Assembly (NCBI GenBank): GCA_002923375.1
Contig: BEIJ01000003.1
Span: 192,001 to 255,890, forward strand
DNA: 63,890 bases
Direction of reading: 5' to 3'
Source of the DNA: a bacterium HR33
GTDB lineage: Bacteria; Gemmatimonadota; Gemmatimonadetes; Gemmatimonadales; GWC2-71-9
Shown here: positions 17,659 through 26,155 of the stretch, in pieces
Layout of the letters: every line of letters begins with the position of its first letter
Position numbering within the stretch: position 1 is the stretch's first letter
Program-made: the position numbers and the translations under genes
The notes under the pieces: generated by a model
The model's database searches: none
Told to the model about the DNA's origin: nothing
Seen by the model: only the letters and a program-made list of their open reading frames with translations

Positions 17659-17687
17659 ATTATACCGTGCCCTGGGCCGGTAATCAA
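17659..17687 (-). promoter_or_regulatory. promoter of the rimP-nusA-infB operon
   Basis: Minus strand -35 box TTGATT (complement of 17682-17687), 17-nt spacer, perfect -10 box TATAAT (complement of 17659-17664). Predicted transcription start near 17652, about 10 nt before the terminator-like hairpin. This is the closest match to the sigma-70-type consensus found in the window. Confidence 0.75.
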
Positions 17688-17756
17688 GGACCGGGGCTCA
17701 GGCCTCCCAATTCCGGTACCCGGCCCGGCCGAGGCCCTCGTAGCCTGAGTGCCAAA

Positions 17757-18521
17757 CTACAGCCCCGGTTGCGGCTCCGGGAAGCCAAAGTACGCCACCA
17801 TACGGCCGGCCCCGGCGCCTTGGGCGCGATGGGAATAGAATCGGTCGCCGCCGTGAGCGGTGCACCAGGTGCTTACAGTCACCGTTTTGACCCCGAGCTT
17901 ATGGGCTCGCTGGGCGAGCAGCGCCCTGAGGTCCAACTTCCGGCTGGCTGCTGGCTCGAGTCGCAGAGCGCGAAAGACTTCAGGTCCTACTTCATAGCAC
18001 TCCCCGCAAATACTTATGCCACAATGCATTAACCATTCTCCCGGTGGCGAACCTGAAAGCTTCAAACATTGCTCGAGCCCGGCCTCGAGAATTCCGGCCG
18101 CAATCCCTCGCCAGCCGGCGTGCAGCAGCGCTATGGTGGAACTGGGCGGGTGTGCCAGATAGACCGGCACGCAGTCTGCCACAGTGGCGAGAAGCAGGGC
18201 CCCTCTAAGTTGAGTCACGTGACCGTCGGTCTCTGGCAAGAGGGTCCAAGTAGTCTCCAGTTTGCGGTGAACCGCGATCTTTGACGTATGCTCTTGTCGG
18301 CCCGAAACCAGCCAGCGGAAGCGGGCACCCAGTTCCTCCGCCAGCCGCATCCACGGCAAGGACCGTGGGTCAACCGTCTGGTTGAGCCTAAAGTCGAGCC
18401 CTTCGCCTCTAGCGGTTACCCCGGCTATCAACCCGAACCTTTGCCGCCATTGGGAAAGTTCGTACCGAGGGATACCCGGCTCGCGGATTTCCCTCTCGGC
18501 TAAAGGGACGGGGCCGGGCAT
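17757..18521 (-). CDS. pgeF: laccase-domain protein, PgeF/YfiH type
   Basis: 254 residues. PgeF (YfiH) members remove L-Ser-containing errors from muropeptides and, biochemically, act on purine nucleosides; older 'polyphenol oxidase' names are historical. Metal-site motifs: 'SGRQEHTSKI' (His), 'VADCVPVYL' (Cys) and 'LLHAGWRGIAAGILE' (His), all present. It starts at ATG 18521, 2 nt after murA, matching a cell-wall role. The longer open frame reaching 19208 is antiparallel shadow of murA. Confidence 0.85.
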   Translation of the reverse strand: MPGPVPLAEREIREPGIPRYELSQWRQRFGLIAGVTARGEGLDFRLNQTVDPRSLPWMRLAEELGARFRWLVSGRQEHTSKIAVHRKLETTWTLLPETDGHVTQLRGALLLATVADCVPVYLAHPPSSTIALLHAGWRGIAAGILEAGLEQCLKLSGSPPGEWLMHCGISICGECYEVGPEVFRALRLEPAASRKLDLRALLAQRAHKLGVKTVTVSTWCTAHGGDRFYSHRAQGAGAGRMVAYFGFPEPQPGL

Positions 18522-18523
18522 TC

Positions 18524-19807
18524 TCAGCTCACTCGTTCTATCTTGGCGCCGAGGGCTCGGAGCCTCTCGTCTATGCGTTCGTACCCCCGGTCGATCTGTT
18601 CGATGTTGTGGATGACGCTCTCGCCTTTGGCCGCGAGGGCGGCCAGCAGGATCGCCATCCCCGCTCTGATGTCCGGGCTTACCACAACGCTTCCTCTGAG
18701 TTCGCAGGGGCCGGAGACCAAAGCTCGGTGCGGATCGCACAGCACGATGCGCGCCCCCATGGCTATGAGTTTGTCCACGAAAAACAGCCGGGACTCGAAC
18801 ATCTTTTCGAAGACCAGCACCAGGCCCTCGCATTGGGTTGCGACCACGATGGCGATGGATATCAGGTCGGCCGGAAAAGCGGGCCAAGGTCCGTCTTCTA
18901 TCTTGGGTACGTAGCCCCCCAAATCCGGTCTGATCCTTCGTTCCTGCGGCGCGTCGACTATCAGTCGATTTCCGTCGAGCCGGGGCCTGATCCCCAGGCG
19001 CTCGAAGTTGAGCAGCGTGCTTCTCAAGTCTTCGTAGCGGACGCCCTCGATGGTGAGGGGGCTGTTGGTCACCGCCGCCAAGCCGATGAAGCTTCCCACT
19101 TCTATATGATCCGGGCCCACTTCGACCCTGGTCCCGTGGAGGCGCTCCACTCCCTGGATCGTGAGCGTATTGGTTCCGATGCCCCCGATCACAGCCCCCA
19201 TGGAGCACAGCGCCCGGGCCAGGTCCTGAACGTGGGGTTCGGACGCGGCGTTCCTGAGCACTGTGGTCCCCCGCGCGGTCACCGCCGCCATGAGAGCGTT
19301 TTCGGTGGCGGTAACACTGGGTTCGTCCAAAAAAATATCGGCGCCCTGCAGCCGCTTTTTTGCTTGCAGTCTGTATTCTTGTCCCACTTCCACCTCCGCC
19401 CCGAGCTTCTCGAAGGCTAGAAAATGGGTGTCGACTCGCCGCCTTCCTATTACATCTCCTCCCGGTGGGGGGAGCGCCACTTGGCCGAACCTGGCCAATA
19501 GAGGGCCGGCGAGCAGAATGGACGCCCGCAGGCTGGCGCAGAGCTCACGGTCGAGGGGGCCGGGCTTGAGGTTGCCCGGCTCGATGCGTAGGGTATGGTC
19601 CGCGGTCCAGGCGGCCTTGGCTCCCAGGCCGCGGACCAGATTGAGCATCGCCTCCACGTCCCGGATCCGGGGAACGTTGGCGATCTCGGTCGGCTCGTCG
19701 GACAGCAGCGCAGCGGCGATCAACGGCAAAGCGGCGTTCTTGTTTCCTGCCGGCCGGACCGTGCCGCGCAGCTGAGCTCCTCCGGAGACGACGAACCGTG
19801 AAGACAT
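18524..19807 (-). CDS. murA: UDP-N-acetylglucosamine 1-carboxyvinyltransferase with Cys-to-Asp active site
   Basis: 427 residues. First committed step of peptidoglycan synthesis: enolpyruvyl transfer from PEP to UDP-GlcNAc. '[13 protein letters not shown]' near the N-terminus holds the catalytic Lys, and '[17 protein letters not shown]' is conserved. The flexible-loop position that is Cys115 in E. coli is Asp118 here ('[11 protein letters not shown]', codon 19454-19456), the change known from mycobacterial, chlamydial and Borrelia MurA that prevents alkylation by fosfomycin. I use ATG 19807 because the upstream ATG (19822) lies inside the -10 box. The operon continues with pgeF. Confidence 0.95.
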   Translation of the reverse strand: MSSRFVVSGGAQLRGTVRPAGNKNAALPLIAAALLSDEPTEIANVPRIRDVEAMLNLVRGLGAKAAWTADHTLRIEPGNLKPGPLDRELCASLRASILLAGPLLARFGQVALPPPGGDVIGRRRVDTHFLAFEKLGAEVEVGQEYRLQAKKRLQGADIFLDEPSVTATENALMAAVTARGTTVLRNAASEPHVQDLARALCSMGAVIGGIGTNTLTIQGVERLHGTRVEVGPDHIEVGSFIGLAAVTNSPLTIEGVRYEDLRSTLLNFERLGIRPRLDGNRLIVDAPQERRIRPDLGGYVPKIEDGPWPAFPADLISIAIVVATQCEGLVLVFEKMFESRLFFVDKLIAMGARIVLCDPHRALVSGPCELRGSVVVSPDIRAGMAILLAALAAKGESVIHNIEQIDRGYERIDERLRALGAKIERVS

Positions 19808-19817
19808 AGCGGGGCGA

Positions 19818-19847
19818 ACCATACGGCCGGCGGGCGGGGCTAGTCAA
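19818..19847 (-). promoter_or_regulatory. promoter of murA-pgeF, near-leaderless
   Basis: Minus strand -35 TTGACT (complement of 19842-19847), 18-nt spacer, -10 TATGGT (complement of 19818-19823). The -10 box ends 10 nt before the ATG at 19807, so the predicted leader is only about 3-5 nt and no Shine-Dalgarno is possible. Confidence 0.6.
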
Positions 19848-19863
19848 GCGTTAACCGCTTGAC
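19843..19863. promoter_or_regulatory. palindrome covering two back-to-back -35 boxes
   Basis: GTCAAGCG (19843-19850) and CGCTTGAC (19856-19863) form perfect 8-bp arms around TTAAC. The arms contain the -35 boxes of the divergent murA and PII-like gene promoters, so a dimeric regulator, or two competing polymerases, could act on both. It may simply be the result of facing -35 boxes. Confidence 0.5.
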
Positions 19864-19887
19864 ACCGGGCCTATAGGTTGGGATCTT
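19859..19887 (+). promoter_or_regulatory. candidate promoter of the PII-like/antiporter pair
   Basis: TTGACA (19859-19864) with a 17-nt spacer to GATCTT (19882-19887). The -35 is perfect but the -10 is weak, which may indicate activation by a regulator. Predicted leader about 50 nt. Confidence 0.45.
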
Positions 19888-19946
19888 GTAGGGGTCTCGC
19901 ACGCCCGAACTCCGCCCTCGAGTTTCCCTTCAACCTTGGTTCCGCT

Positions 19947-20300
19947 ATGGAGCTACTGGTCTGCGTGATCAACCAGGAGGAGAAGCTAGACGACATCCTG
20001 TCGGGCTTCTTGGAGTTGGGTATAACCGGCGCGACGGTGATTAACAGCGCCGGCATGGGTCACGTTCTGACCCAAGACGTGCCCATCTTCGCCGGCCTCC
20101 AGGCCCTGGTCTCCCGGGCCCGGCCTCAGAACGTTACCATCTTTTCGGTGATCGATACCAAGGAAAAATTGGAGGCCGCCATAGCTCTCATCCAAGAGAT
20201 CTGTGGCGATCTGAGTGCGCCCGCTACCGGGATACTCTTTACCGTGCCGGTTTCCCGGGTGGTGGGTCTGGCACCGGAGCTGGGTTCGGAGTCTTCGTGA
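19947..20300 (+). CDS. PII-like (GlnB-fold) regulatory protein
   Basis: 117 residues. The N-terminus 'MELLVCVINQEEKLDDILSGFLELGITGATVINSAGMG' has the first strand, helix and 'GxTGATVxxSxGxG' turn of PII-like proteins, and 'VTIFSVIDTKEKLEAAIALIQEICG' is the second half of the ferredoxin-like repeat. The classical GlnB uridylylation T-loop sequence is lacking. The stop overlaps the antiporter GTG (GTGA), so the two are coupled. By analogy with other PII-like proteins encoded next to transporters (SbtB with SbtA), it may gate the antiporter in response to a nucleotide; this is inference. Confidence 0.75.
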   Translation: MELLVCVINQEEKLDDILSGFLELGITGATVINSAGMGHVLTQDVPIFAGLQALVSRARPQNVTIFSVIDTKEKLEAAIALIQEICGDLSAPATGILFTVPVSRVVGLAPELGSESS

Positions 20301-21550
20301 GCCCCCTGCTAAAGCTCGCGCTGTTGCTGGTGGGTGCGCTTTTGATCAGCCGCATCTCCTGGCGGCCCCGCTTTGCCGCGGCCGGGGTCACCCTGTTGAT
20401 CGGGCTGGGGACCCATTTTCTGGCGGTGGGCGTCCTGCTCGGTCCGGTAACCGGCATCCTGTCGCGCGAAGTGGTACAGGCACTCGCACCGTTCTTGATG
20501 CTGGGTCTGGGATGGGTGGGCATGCTCATGGGCATGCAGCTCGATCGCGAGCAGCTGCGGCAGTTCTCTTCCCGCCTGCCTCTTGCCACTGTCACCCAGG
20601 GGTTTTTGGCCTTCGCCGTAGCGTGGGTCCTGGCGTGGGCGATCGTGGAACTGCTGGGCCTGGCGGATTCGGCCTGGTCGCCTTGGGGACCGGCGATACT
20701 GACGCTCTGCGCCGTGACCGCGGTGTCGGCTCCGGCGGCAGTCGCCCTGGTCGCTTCGAGATTCCGCGCCCGCGGCCCGGTGTCCCGGCTCTTGATGTAC
20801 GTCGCCAGTTTAGACGGATTGGTGGGTATCGCCGCGCTGGCGGTAGTGGTATCCCTGTACCGGGGCAGCGCGGGCAGCGGAATCGGAGTGGATGACCCGT
20901 GGCTGCGTTTGGGCTTGCTGGCGGCCGCCGGTTTGCTCAGCGGGCTCCTCTTTGTATCGCTCACCCGCGCCAAGCCTTCAGCGGAGGAACTGGTACTGTT
21001 CGTCGGCGGGACGGTGTTGTTCGCCTCGGGCATCGCCTATGCTCTGGAGCTGTCGCCTCTGGCTGTCTGTCTCATAGGCGGAGCCGTAGTGGCCAACGCC
21101 TCGAGGTTTCGCGGCCGGGTGTATGCCATGCTCGCGTCTTGGGAGAAACCGATCTACGGCATACTCTTGGTACTGGCCGGGGCGATGCTTCGCCCGCCGG
21201 ATTGGTGGGTGGCTCCTCTGGTTCTGCTTCTGCTGGCCGTGCGGCTGATCGCCAAACTTTTTGCCACCTGGGCCGCGGTTCGTATCGTGGCCGCTCGCGA
21301 CGTTCCCCGGCGCCTGGGGCTCGGCTTGTTCGCGAACGGAGGCCTGGCGCTCGCTATTGTAATCAACTACGCCCTAAACTACGGTTCTCACGCCGGCGCG
21401 GACTCTGCGGTAGTTGACACCGTATTCGCGGCGGTGGTGCTCGCCGTTGCGGTCACGGAGCTTGCAGGTCCGTGGGTGCTGAAAAACGTCCTGGCTCGGG
21501 TGGGCGAGCTGGGCGGAACCGGGAATGCGGCGGTCGCGGCCGGCACCTAG
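20297..21550 (+). CDS. cation:proton antiporter (CPA family)
   Basis: 417 residues, about 12 hydrophobic segments. Inner-membrane Na+ or K+/H+ exchanger by family. Characteristic segments are 'LTLCAVTAVSAPAAVALVASRFRARG' in the middle and 'LFANGGLALAIVINYALNYG' near the end. No cytoplasmic TrkA-N domain is present, so regulation may come from the coupled PII-like protein. It differs from the antiporter at the left edge, which has the VIDD signature. Transport ion not determined. Confidence 0.8.
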   Translation: MSPLLKLALLLVGALLISRISWRPRFAAAGVTLLIGLGTHFLAVGVLLGPVTGILSREVVQALAPFLMLGLGWVGMLMGMQLDREQLRQFSSRLPLATVTQGFLAFAVAWVLAWAIVELLGLADSAWSPWGPAILTLCAVTAVSAPAAVALVASRFRARGPVSRLLMYVASLDGLVGIAALAVVVSLYRGSAGSGIGVDDPWLRLGLLAAAGLLSGLLFVSLTRAKPSAEELVLFVGGTVLFASGIAYALELSPLAVCLIGGAVVANASRFRGRVYAMLASWEKPIYGILLVLAGAMLRPPDWWVAPLVLLLLAVRLIAKLFATWAAVRIVAARDVPRRLGLGLFANGGLALAIVINYALNYGSHAGADSAVVDTVFAAVVLAVAVTELAGPWVLKNVLARVGELGGTGNAAVAAGT

Positions 21551-21649
21551 CGCACGGCTGGAGCACCAGGAACGGGCGTATCCGCTAAAGCATCAATCCG
21601 GGGGATCGAAAGCGGTTTTGGCAGCGAACCGAGACCAGTCGAGGTAGCG

Positions 21650-22093
21650 ATGGTGTGGGAAGCGATTACGGCGATATCGGTTGCGTTGATGGCGGTGGTC
21701 TGGGTGGCGGTGGCGCTGAGTGTGCTGTCGTGGGTTCGGGCCCGGCGCCGGACGTGGGAGGCTTTGGACCGCTTCGCGGAGTTCTTGGAGCGAGAAGGGA
21801 TCCCCGCCCTGCTGGCTGCAAGAGGGGTGCTGGAGGACGCCGGGAAGGTGGTTCGGTCGGTGAGGTCCGAGGTGGACGGGGTGGTGGAGACCTCCAAGGA
21901 GTTGAGGGGTCGGGTGGAAGACATGGCTGACTCTCTCGAGGAGCGGGTACGGGAGATCCAGGCGGTGTTGGACGTGCTTCAGGAAGAACTCGAAGAAACG
22001 GCTTTGGACCTGGCTGCGGTGCTCCGGACCACGCGCCGCGGCGGATCGGTAGTCCGGGCCCTGAAGCGCGCCCTGCTGGGAAAGGGGCGATGA
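21650..22093 (+). CDS. DUF948-like membrane-anchored coiled-coil protein
   Basis: 147 residues. One N-terminal membrane helix (about 6-28), then a long charged helical region with heptad-like spacing (residues 40-125, 'GVVETSKELRGRVEDMADSLEERVREIQAVLDVLQEELEE' being broken by few turns). This layout is that of DUF948 proteins; function unknown. GAGG precedes the ATG by 5 nt. It overlaps the phospholipase-like gene as ATGA. Confidence 0.7.
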   Translation: MVWEAITAISVALMAVVWVAVALSVLSWVRARRRTWEALDRFAEFLEREGIPALLAARGVLEDAGKVVRSVRSEVDGVVETSKELRGRVEDMADSLEERVREIQAVLDVLQEELEETALDLAAVLRTTRRGGSVVRALKRALLGKGR

Positions 22094-23043
22094 GCGGAAA
22101 AGAACGGCGCTGGATCGCGGTGGCGGCCCTGACCCTGGCTGCTCTGGTATTGCTGCCGTCGGATGCCCATGCGTGGACTCCTGCTACTCATATCTTCTTG
22201 GGGGAGGCGGTTCTGGCCAATCTTAAACTGCTCCCCGCCGCCATCGCCGAGCTGTTGCGGGCTTTTCCTTATGATTTTCTCTACGGCAACATTGCGGCGG
22301 ACACTTCGATCGCCAAGAAGTACGCTCCCGTGGGGCGCCACTGTCACGCCTGGCATGTGGGGCAAGAGATTTACGACGAAGCCAAGAGCGACGCCCTTCG
22401 GGCTTTCGCCCTGGGTTACCTGGCCCATCTGGCAGCGGACACGGTGGCGCACAATTTCTTTGTGCCCCGCCAATTGGTGCTCACGTCCCGCTCGGTAGCA
22501 TTGGGTCATTCGTACTGGGAAAGCCGTTTCGATATGTATTTGGGCGAGCACTACGCCAAGACCGCGGTGGACGTTCTGCGGCTGGACCACAGCGCGGCGG
22601 ACGAACACTTGGACAACATTTTGTCTCCGACGCTCTTTTCCGTTCGCACTAGCCGCAGAATTTTCCGCGGCATGGTAGGTTTGGTCGAGACCCAGAGCTG
22701 GCAGCGGGCGGTAAGAGCTTTGGAAGACGTGAGCCGTTGGCCTTTGAACCCCGATTTGGTGGAGCGGCACGTAGCGGTGTCCTTCGACATGATCATGGAC
22801 CTGCTGGCGGCGGGAGGAAGAGCCCGGCGGCTGGATCCGGCCGGGGAGAGCTCGCTGCGCCTGGCCAAGCGCATGCGCCTCGACGCCTTGCGCCGCAAGA
22901 TACCTGCGCAAATCACCCGGCTCGCGAAACTGGCGGACGAACACTTTGCGCTGCCGGTCTATCCCCTGAAATTCTGGGAGGCTTCCGAGGCCCACCTTCC
23001 CTGGCGCAACGGTGAAGCGGGTTCGGTCACTCCTTCAGGCTGA
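22090..23043 (+). CDS. exported zinc-dependent phospholipase C family protein
   Basis: 317 residues. Signal peptide of about 30 residues ends 'SDAHA'; cleavage would expose Trp as residue 1 of the mature protein ('WTPATHIFLGEAVL'). In characterised zinc phospholipases C the N-terminal Trp is itself a zinc ligand. Other candidate ligands follow in order: His of 'PATH', Asp in 'NIAADTSIAKKY', 'HCHAWHVG', and 'GYLAHLAADTVAHNFFVP' with HxxxDxxxH. These zinc-ligand motifs make the fold assignment strong. Substrate unknown; many environmental members are uncharacterised. The 3' end overlaps gatB by 17 nt, tail to tail. Confidence 0.8.
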   Translation: MSGKERRWIAVAALTLAALVLLPSDAHAWTPATHIFLGEAVLANLKLLPAAIAELLRAFPYDFLYGNIAADTSIAKKYAPVGRHCHAWHVGQEIYDEAKSDALRAFALGYLAHLAADTVAHNFFVPRQLVLTSRSVALGHSYWESRFDMYLGEHYAKTAVDVLRLDHSAADEHLDNILSPTLFSVRTSRRIFRGMVGLVETQSWQRAVRALEDVSRWPLNPDLVERHVAVSFDMIMDLLAAGGRARRLDPAGESSLRLAKRMRLDALRRKIPAQITRLAKLADEHFALPVYPLKFWEASEAHLPWRNGEAGSVTPSG

Positions 23044-24439
23044 GCCGTTCTAGAAGAACTTCCCGCGCTAGCTTGGGGTCAGCCCTTCCTTTGGAAAGCT
23101 TCATCACCTCGCCCATGAAGAACGCCAGGAGCCTTGCTTCACCCGCCCGGAAACGCTGGACCTCGCCGGGATGCGATTGCAGGGTTTCATTCACCCAGCG
23201 GTCCAGCAGGTCTCGATCGCGCACTTGGACGAGGCCTAGGGTTTCCGCCAGCAGCGCGACGGGCTGGTCGGTTTCGGCCAAGTGCGGGAGCATGCGCTTG
23301 GCGGCCTGCTGGCTGATCCCGCCCCGCGCGACGAAGAGTATCAGCTCCGCCATCCGGTTCGGAGGGATGCGCAGCCGGCCTCCGTGCAGGTTGGCGTCGG
23401 CCAGCACCGGGCCCATGACCCAGTTGGCCGCCTCTTTGGCATCTATGCCGCTTTCCACTAGCGCCTCGTAGTAGTCGGCGATCTGGCGGGTGGCGGTCAG
23501 GACTCCCGAATCGTAGGCTGAGAGGCCGTACACTCGCTCGAACCGAGCTTGCCTCGCCTGCGGGAGTTCGGGGAGGAGGCGGCGTTCCTCTTCGGGATCG
23601 ATACCGTAGGCGGCGAGGTCCAGGGGCGGCAGGTCCGGTTCGGGGAAGTAGCGATAGTCTTGGCTTTCTTCCTTGGCGCGCATCGCCTTCAGCTCTCCGG
23701 TTCGGGCGGTGTAGGTGGTGAGGGCGAGCTCTTCTCCGGCTTCCAAAGTGCGGACCTGCAGGTCCCTAAGCTCGCCCAGCGCGCGTTCCACGGCGGCAAA
23801 GGAGTTCAGGTTTTTTACCTCCTGCTTTACGCCGAGCGGCTGGCCGGGCTTGCGGACCGAAAGGTTGGCGTCGACCCTGAGACTTCCCTCTTCCATGTTG
23901 CAGTCGGAGACTTCGAGGTATTCCAGCAATCGTTTGAGAGAGGTTAGAAACGCGCGGCCCTCTTCCGGTGAGCGAAGGTCGGGCCGGGTTACGATTTCTA
24001 TTAGGGGGACGCCGCAGCGGTTGAAATCGAGCGCCGTAAGGTCGGGGAAGCGATCGTGGAGCGACTTGCCGGCGTCCTCTTCCAGATGAAGCCGTGCGAT
24101 CCCGATCCTTCGGCCGTCTATTTCTAGGAATCCCCCGGTGGCCAGCGGTTCTTCGAACTGAGAGATCTGGTAGCCTTTGGGGAGATCGGGATAGAAATAG
24201 TTTTTCCGGGCGAAGAGGCTCACCCGGTGAACCGTACATCCCAGCCCCAGGGCCGCCCTCACGGCTAGTCGGATCGCCCCCTCGTTCGGAACGGGGAGCG
24301 CGCCCGGCAGTCCCAGGCAGACGGGGCAGACGTTGGTATTGGGGGGATCGCCGAAATTGGCAGAGCAGGCGCAGAAGAGCTTGGAGCGGGTCCTGAGCTG
24401 GACGTGGATCTCCAGTCCGATGACCGTTTGCCAGCTCAC
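23027..24439 (-). CDS. gatB: Asp/Glu-tRNA amidotransferase subunit B
   Basis: 470 residues. With GatA and GatC converts Glu-tRNA(Gln) and Asp-tRNA(Asn) to the amide forms; GatB carries the kinase and tRNA-binding activities. N-terminal 'GLEIHVQLRTRSKLFC' and cysteines of the zinc site ('CSANFGDPPNTNVCPVCLG') are present, with the C-terminal YqeY-like tail domain ('LAREVLLERLS'). Start is GTG overlapping gatA as GTGA. Presence of GatCAB implies the cell lacks, or does not rely on, GlnRS and/or AsnRS. Confidence 0.97.
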   Translation of the reverse strand: MSWQTVIGLEIHVQLRTRSKLFCACSANFGDPPNTNVCPVCLGLPGALPVPNEGAIRLAVRAALGLGCTVHRVSLFARKNYFYPDLPKGYQISQFEEPLATGGFLEIDGRRIGIARLHLEEDAGKSLHDRFPDLTALDFNRCGVPLIEIVTRPDLRSPEEGRAFLTSLKRLLEYLEVSDCNMEEGSLRVDANLSVRKPGQPLGVKQEVKNLNSFAAVERALGELRDLQVRTLEAGEELALTTYTARTGELKAMRAKEESQDYRYFPEPDLPPLDLAAYGIDPEEERRLLPELPQARQARFERVYGLSAYDSGVLTATRQIADYYEALVESGIDAKEAANWVMGPVLADANLHGGRLRIPPNRMAELILFVARGGISQQAAKRMLPHLAETDQPVALLAETLGLVQVRDRDLLDRWVNETLQSHPGEVQRFRAGEARLLAFFMGEVMKLSKGRADPKLAREVLLERLSLKE

Positions 24440-25836
24440 CGCAGTTCCTCCTCAGGATCGGCCAGGCGTTCCAGAACGGAGGCCGCTTGAAGCAGCCTCT
24501 CTTCTGAAAATTGAGGGCCGATCAACTGTATTCCCACGGGCAGGCCTTGATCCCGGCCGATGGGGAGCGAGATGGCCGGAACGTTCGCCAGGTTTGCCGG
24601 GCAGACGAAGACATCGGCTAGGTACATGGATACCGGGTCGTCGAGCTTCTCTCCTGCCTTGAAGGCGGTGGTAGGTGTCGTGGGGGCGAGTATGAGGTCG
24701 ACGCCGCCGCGGCTCGGGTCGAAGGCGTTGGCGAAGTCTCGGGCTATTGCGCTTCGCGCCGCCACGGCGCGCCGGTAATACGCCTCGTAGTAACCGGCCG
24801 AAAGAACGTAGGTACCAACTATGATGCGCCTGCGCACCTCGGCGCCGAATCCCCTTCCCCGCGTTCGGCGGAACAGCTCGCCGACGTCGAGTTTGTCTCC
24901 TTCTATCCGCCGCCCATAGCGCACGCCGTCGTAGCGCGCCAGGTTGGAGCTGGCTTCGGCGGGAGCGATGATGTAGTACGCCGGTACCGCCAGAGGCGTG
25001 TGCGGGAGTGAAATCTCCTTCACCACGGCGCGAGCTTCTTCAAGCAAGCGGCGTGCGCGTTCCACACCCCTGCGGATCGCCGGATCCAGGTCGGGCGGCA
25101 AGTATTCCTCGGGTATCCCCACCTTGATGCCGGAAAGATGCTCGCAAGCCGGAGGAACGCGCACCGGGTCGATCGGAGCGCTGGTGAAGTCCCGCTCGTC
25201 GGGCCCGGAGATCACCGAGAGGACCCGCGCCGCAGTGTTCACATCGCGCGCCAGTACGCCGATCTGGTCGAGCGAGCTCCCGAACGCCACCAGCCCGTAG
25301 CGCGAGACGCGCCCGTAGGTGGGTTTTATCCCCACCACGCCGCAGAAGGCGGCAGGTTGCCGGACCGATCCCCCGGTTTCCGATCCCAGTGCGGCGTCCA
25401 CCGCCCCCGCCGCCACCAGAGCGGCAGAGCCGCCGGATGAACCTCCAGGCACCCGCTCCGGATCTAAGGGATGAAGGGTGCGGCCGAAGGCGGAGTGCTC
25501 GGTGGAAGAACCCATGGCGAACTCATCGAGATTGGTCTTGCAGGCGATCAGGGCCCCTGCCTCCTTCAGTTTCCTCACGGCGGTCGCCTGGTACGGGGAA
25601 CGGTATCCCTCAAGGATGCGGGAGGCGCAGGTGGTGGGATACTCCACCGTGGCGATGTTGTCCTTGACCGCGACGGTCATGCCGGCCAAGGGAAGCTCGG
25701 CTTCCCGCCCCGCGACGGTCCGAGCCTGACCCAACAGGACCTCCCGGTCGAATGCCAGGACCGCGTTTAGACCCCGGCTCTCCGCGCGGAGGATGCGTTC
25801 CGCGGCCTCTTCAGCGCGCCTTACGAGCGCAGACAA
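24436..25836 (-). CDS. gatA: Asp/Glu-tRNA amidotransferase subunit A
   Basis: 466 residues. Amidase-signature enzyme that supplies ammonia from glutamine. The Lys of 'VAVKDNIAT' and the Ser-cis-Ser catalytic block 'GSETGGSVRQPAAFCG' with 'SSGGSAA' upstream form the Ser-Ser-Lys triad. Starts 1 nt after gatC and overlaps gatB, in the usual C-A-B order. Confidence 0.97.
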   Translation of the reverse strand: MSALVRRAEEAAERILRAESRGLNAVLAFDREVLLGQARTVAGREAELPLAGMTVAVKDNIATVEYPTTCASRILEGYRSPYQATAVRKLKEAGALIACKTNLDEFAMGSSTEHSAFGRTLHPLDPERVPGGSSGGSAALVAAGAVDAALGSETGGSVRQPAAFCGVVGIKPTYGRVSRYGLVAFGSSLDQIGVLARDVNTAARVLSVISGPDERDFTSAPIDPVRVPPACEHLSGIKVGIPEEYLPPDLDPAIRRGVERARRLLEEARAVVKEISLPHTPLAVPAYYIIAPAEASSNLARYDGVRYGRRIEGDKLDVGELFRRTRGRGFGAEVRRRIIVGTYVLSAGYYEAYYRRAVAARSAIARDFANAFDPSRGGVDLILAPTTPTTAFKAGEKLDDPVSMYLADVFVCPANLANVPAISLPIGRDQGLPVGIQLIGPQFSEERLLQAASVLERLADPEEELR

Positions 25837-25837
25837 T

Positions 25838-26155
25838 TCAGTCCTCCATAGCGGGAAGGCGCGGAACTAGGAAGAACCCATCCGTCATCGCCGGAGCGAT
25901 GCTCTCGAGGTTCCGTTCCAGGTCGGCGGGGCGGACTTCGTCCGCTCTAAGCGGCTGTCTGGGGGCCGCCGATAGCCAGAAGTCTTCCGGCTTGGCCGGC
26001 GGAAGATCGGCGGCTTCGATCTGGGAGACGTACTCGATGATGCGGGCGATCTGCTGGGTCAACAGCGGAAGAGACTGTTCGTCCACCGCCAAGGCGGCTA
26101 GACGAGCGATGCGTTCTACTTCTTCCCGGCCTATTTTGTCGCGTTCCGTGTTCAC
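25838..26155 (-). CDS. gatC: Asp/Glu-tRNA amidotransferase subunit C
   Basis: 105 residues. Small belt subunit that holds GatA and GatB together. 'VERIARLAALAVDE' at the start, 'LLTQQIARIIEYVSQI' and 'LRADEV' near residue 70 are family marks. The GTG at 26155 overlaps the pcrA stop as GTGA, which fixes the start; an extension of the frame to 26407 is shadow. Confidence 0.9.
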   Translation of the reverse strand: MNTERDKIGREEVERIARLAALAVDEQSLPLLTQQIARIIEYVSQIEAADLPPAKPEDFWLSAAPRQPLRADEVRPADLERNLESIAPAMTDGFFLVPRLPAMED

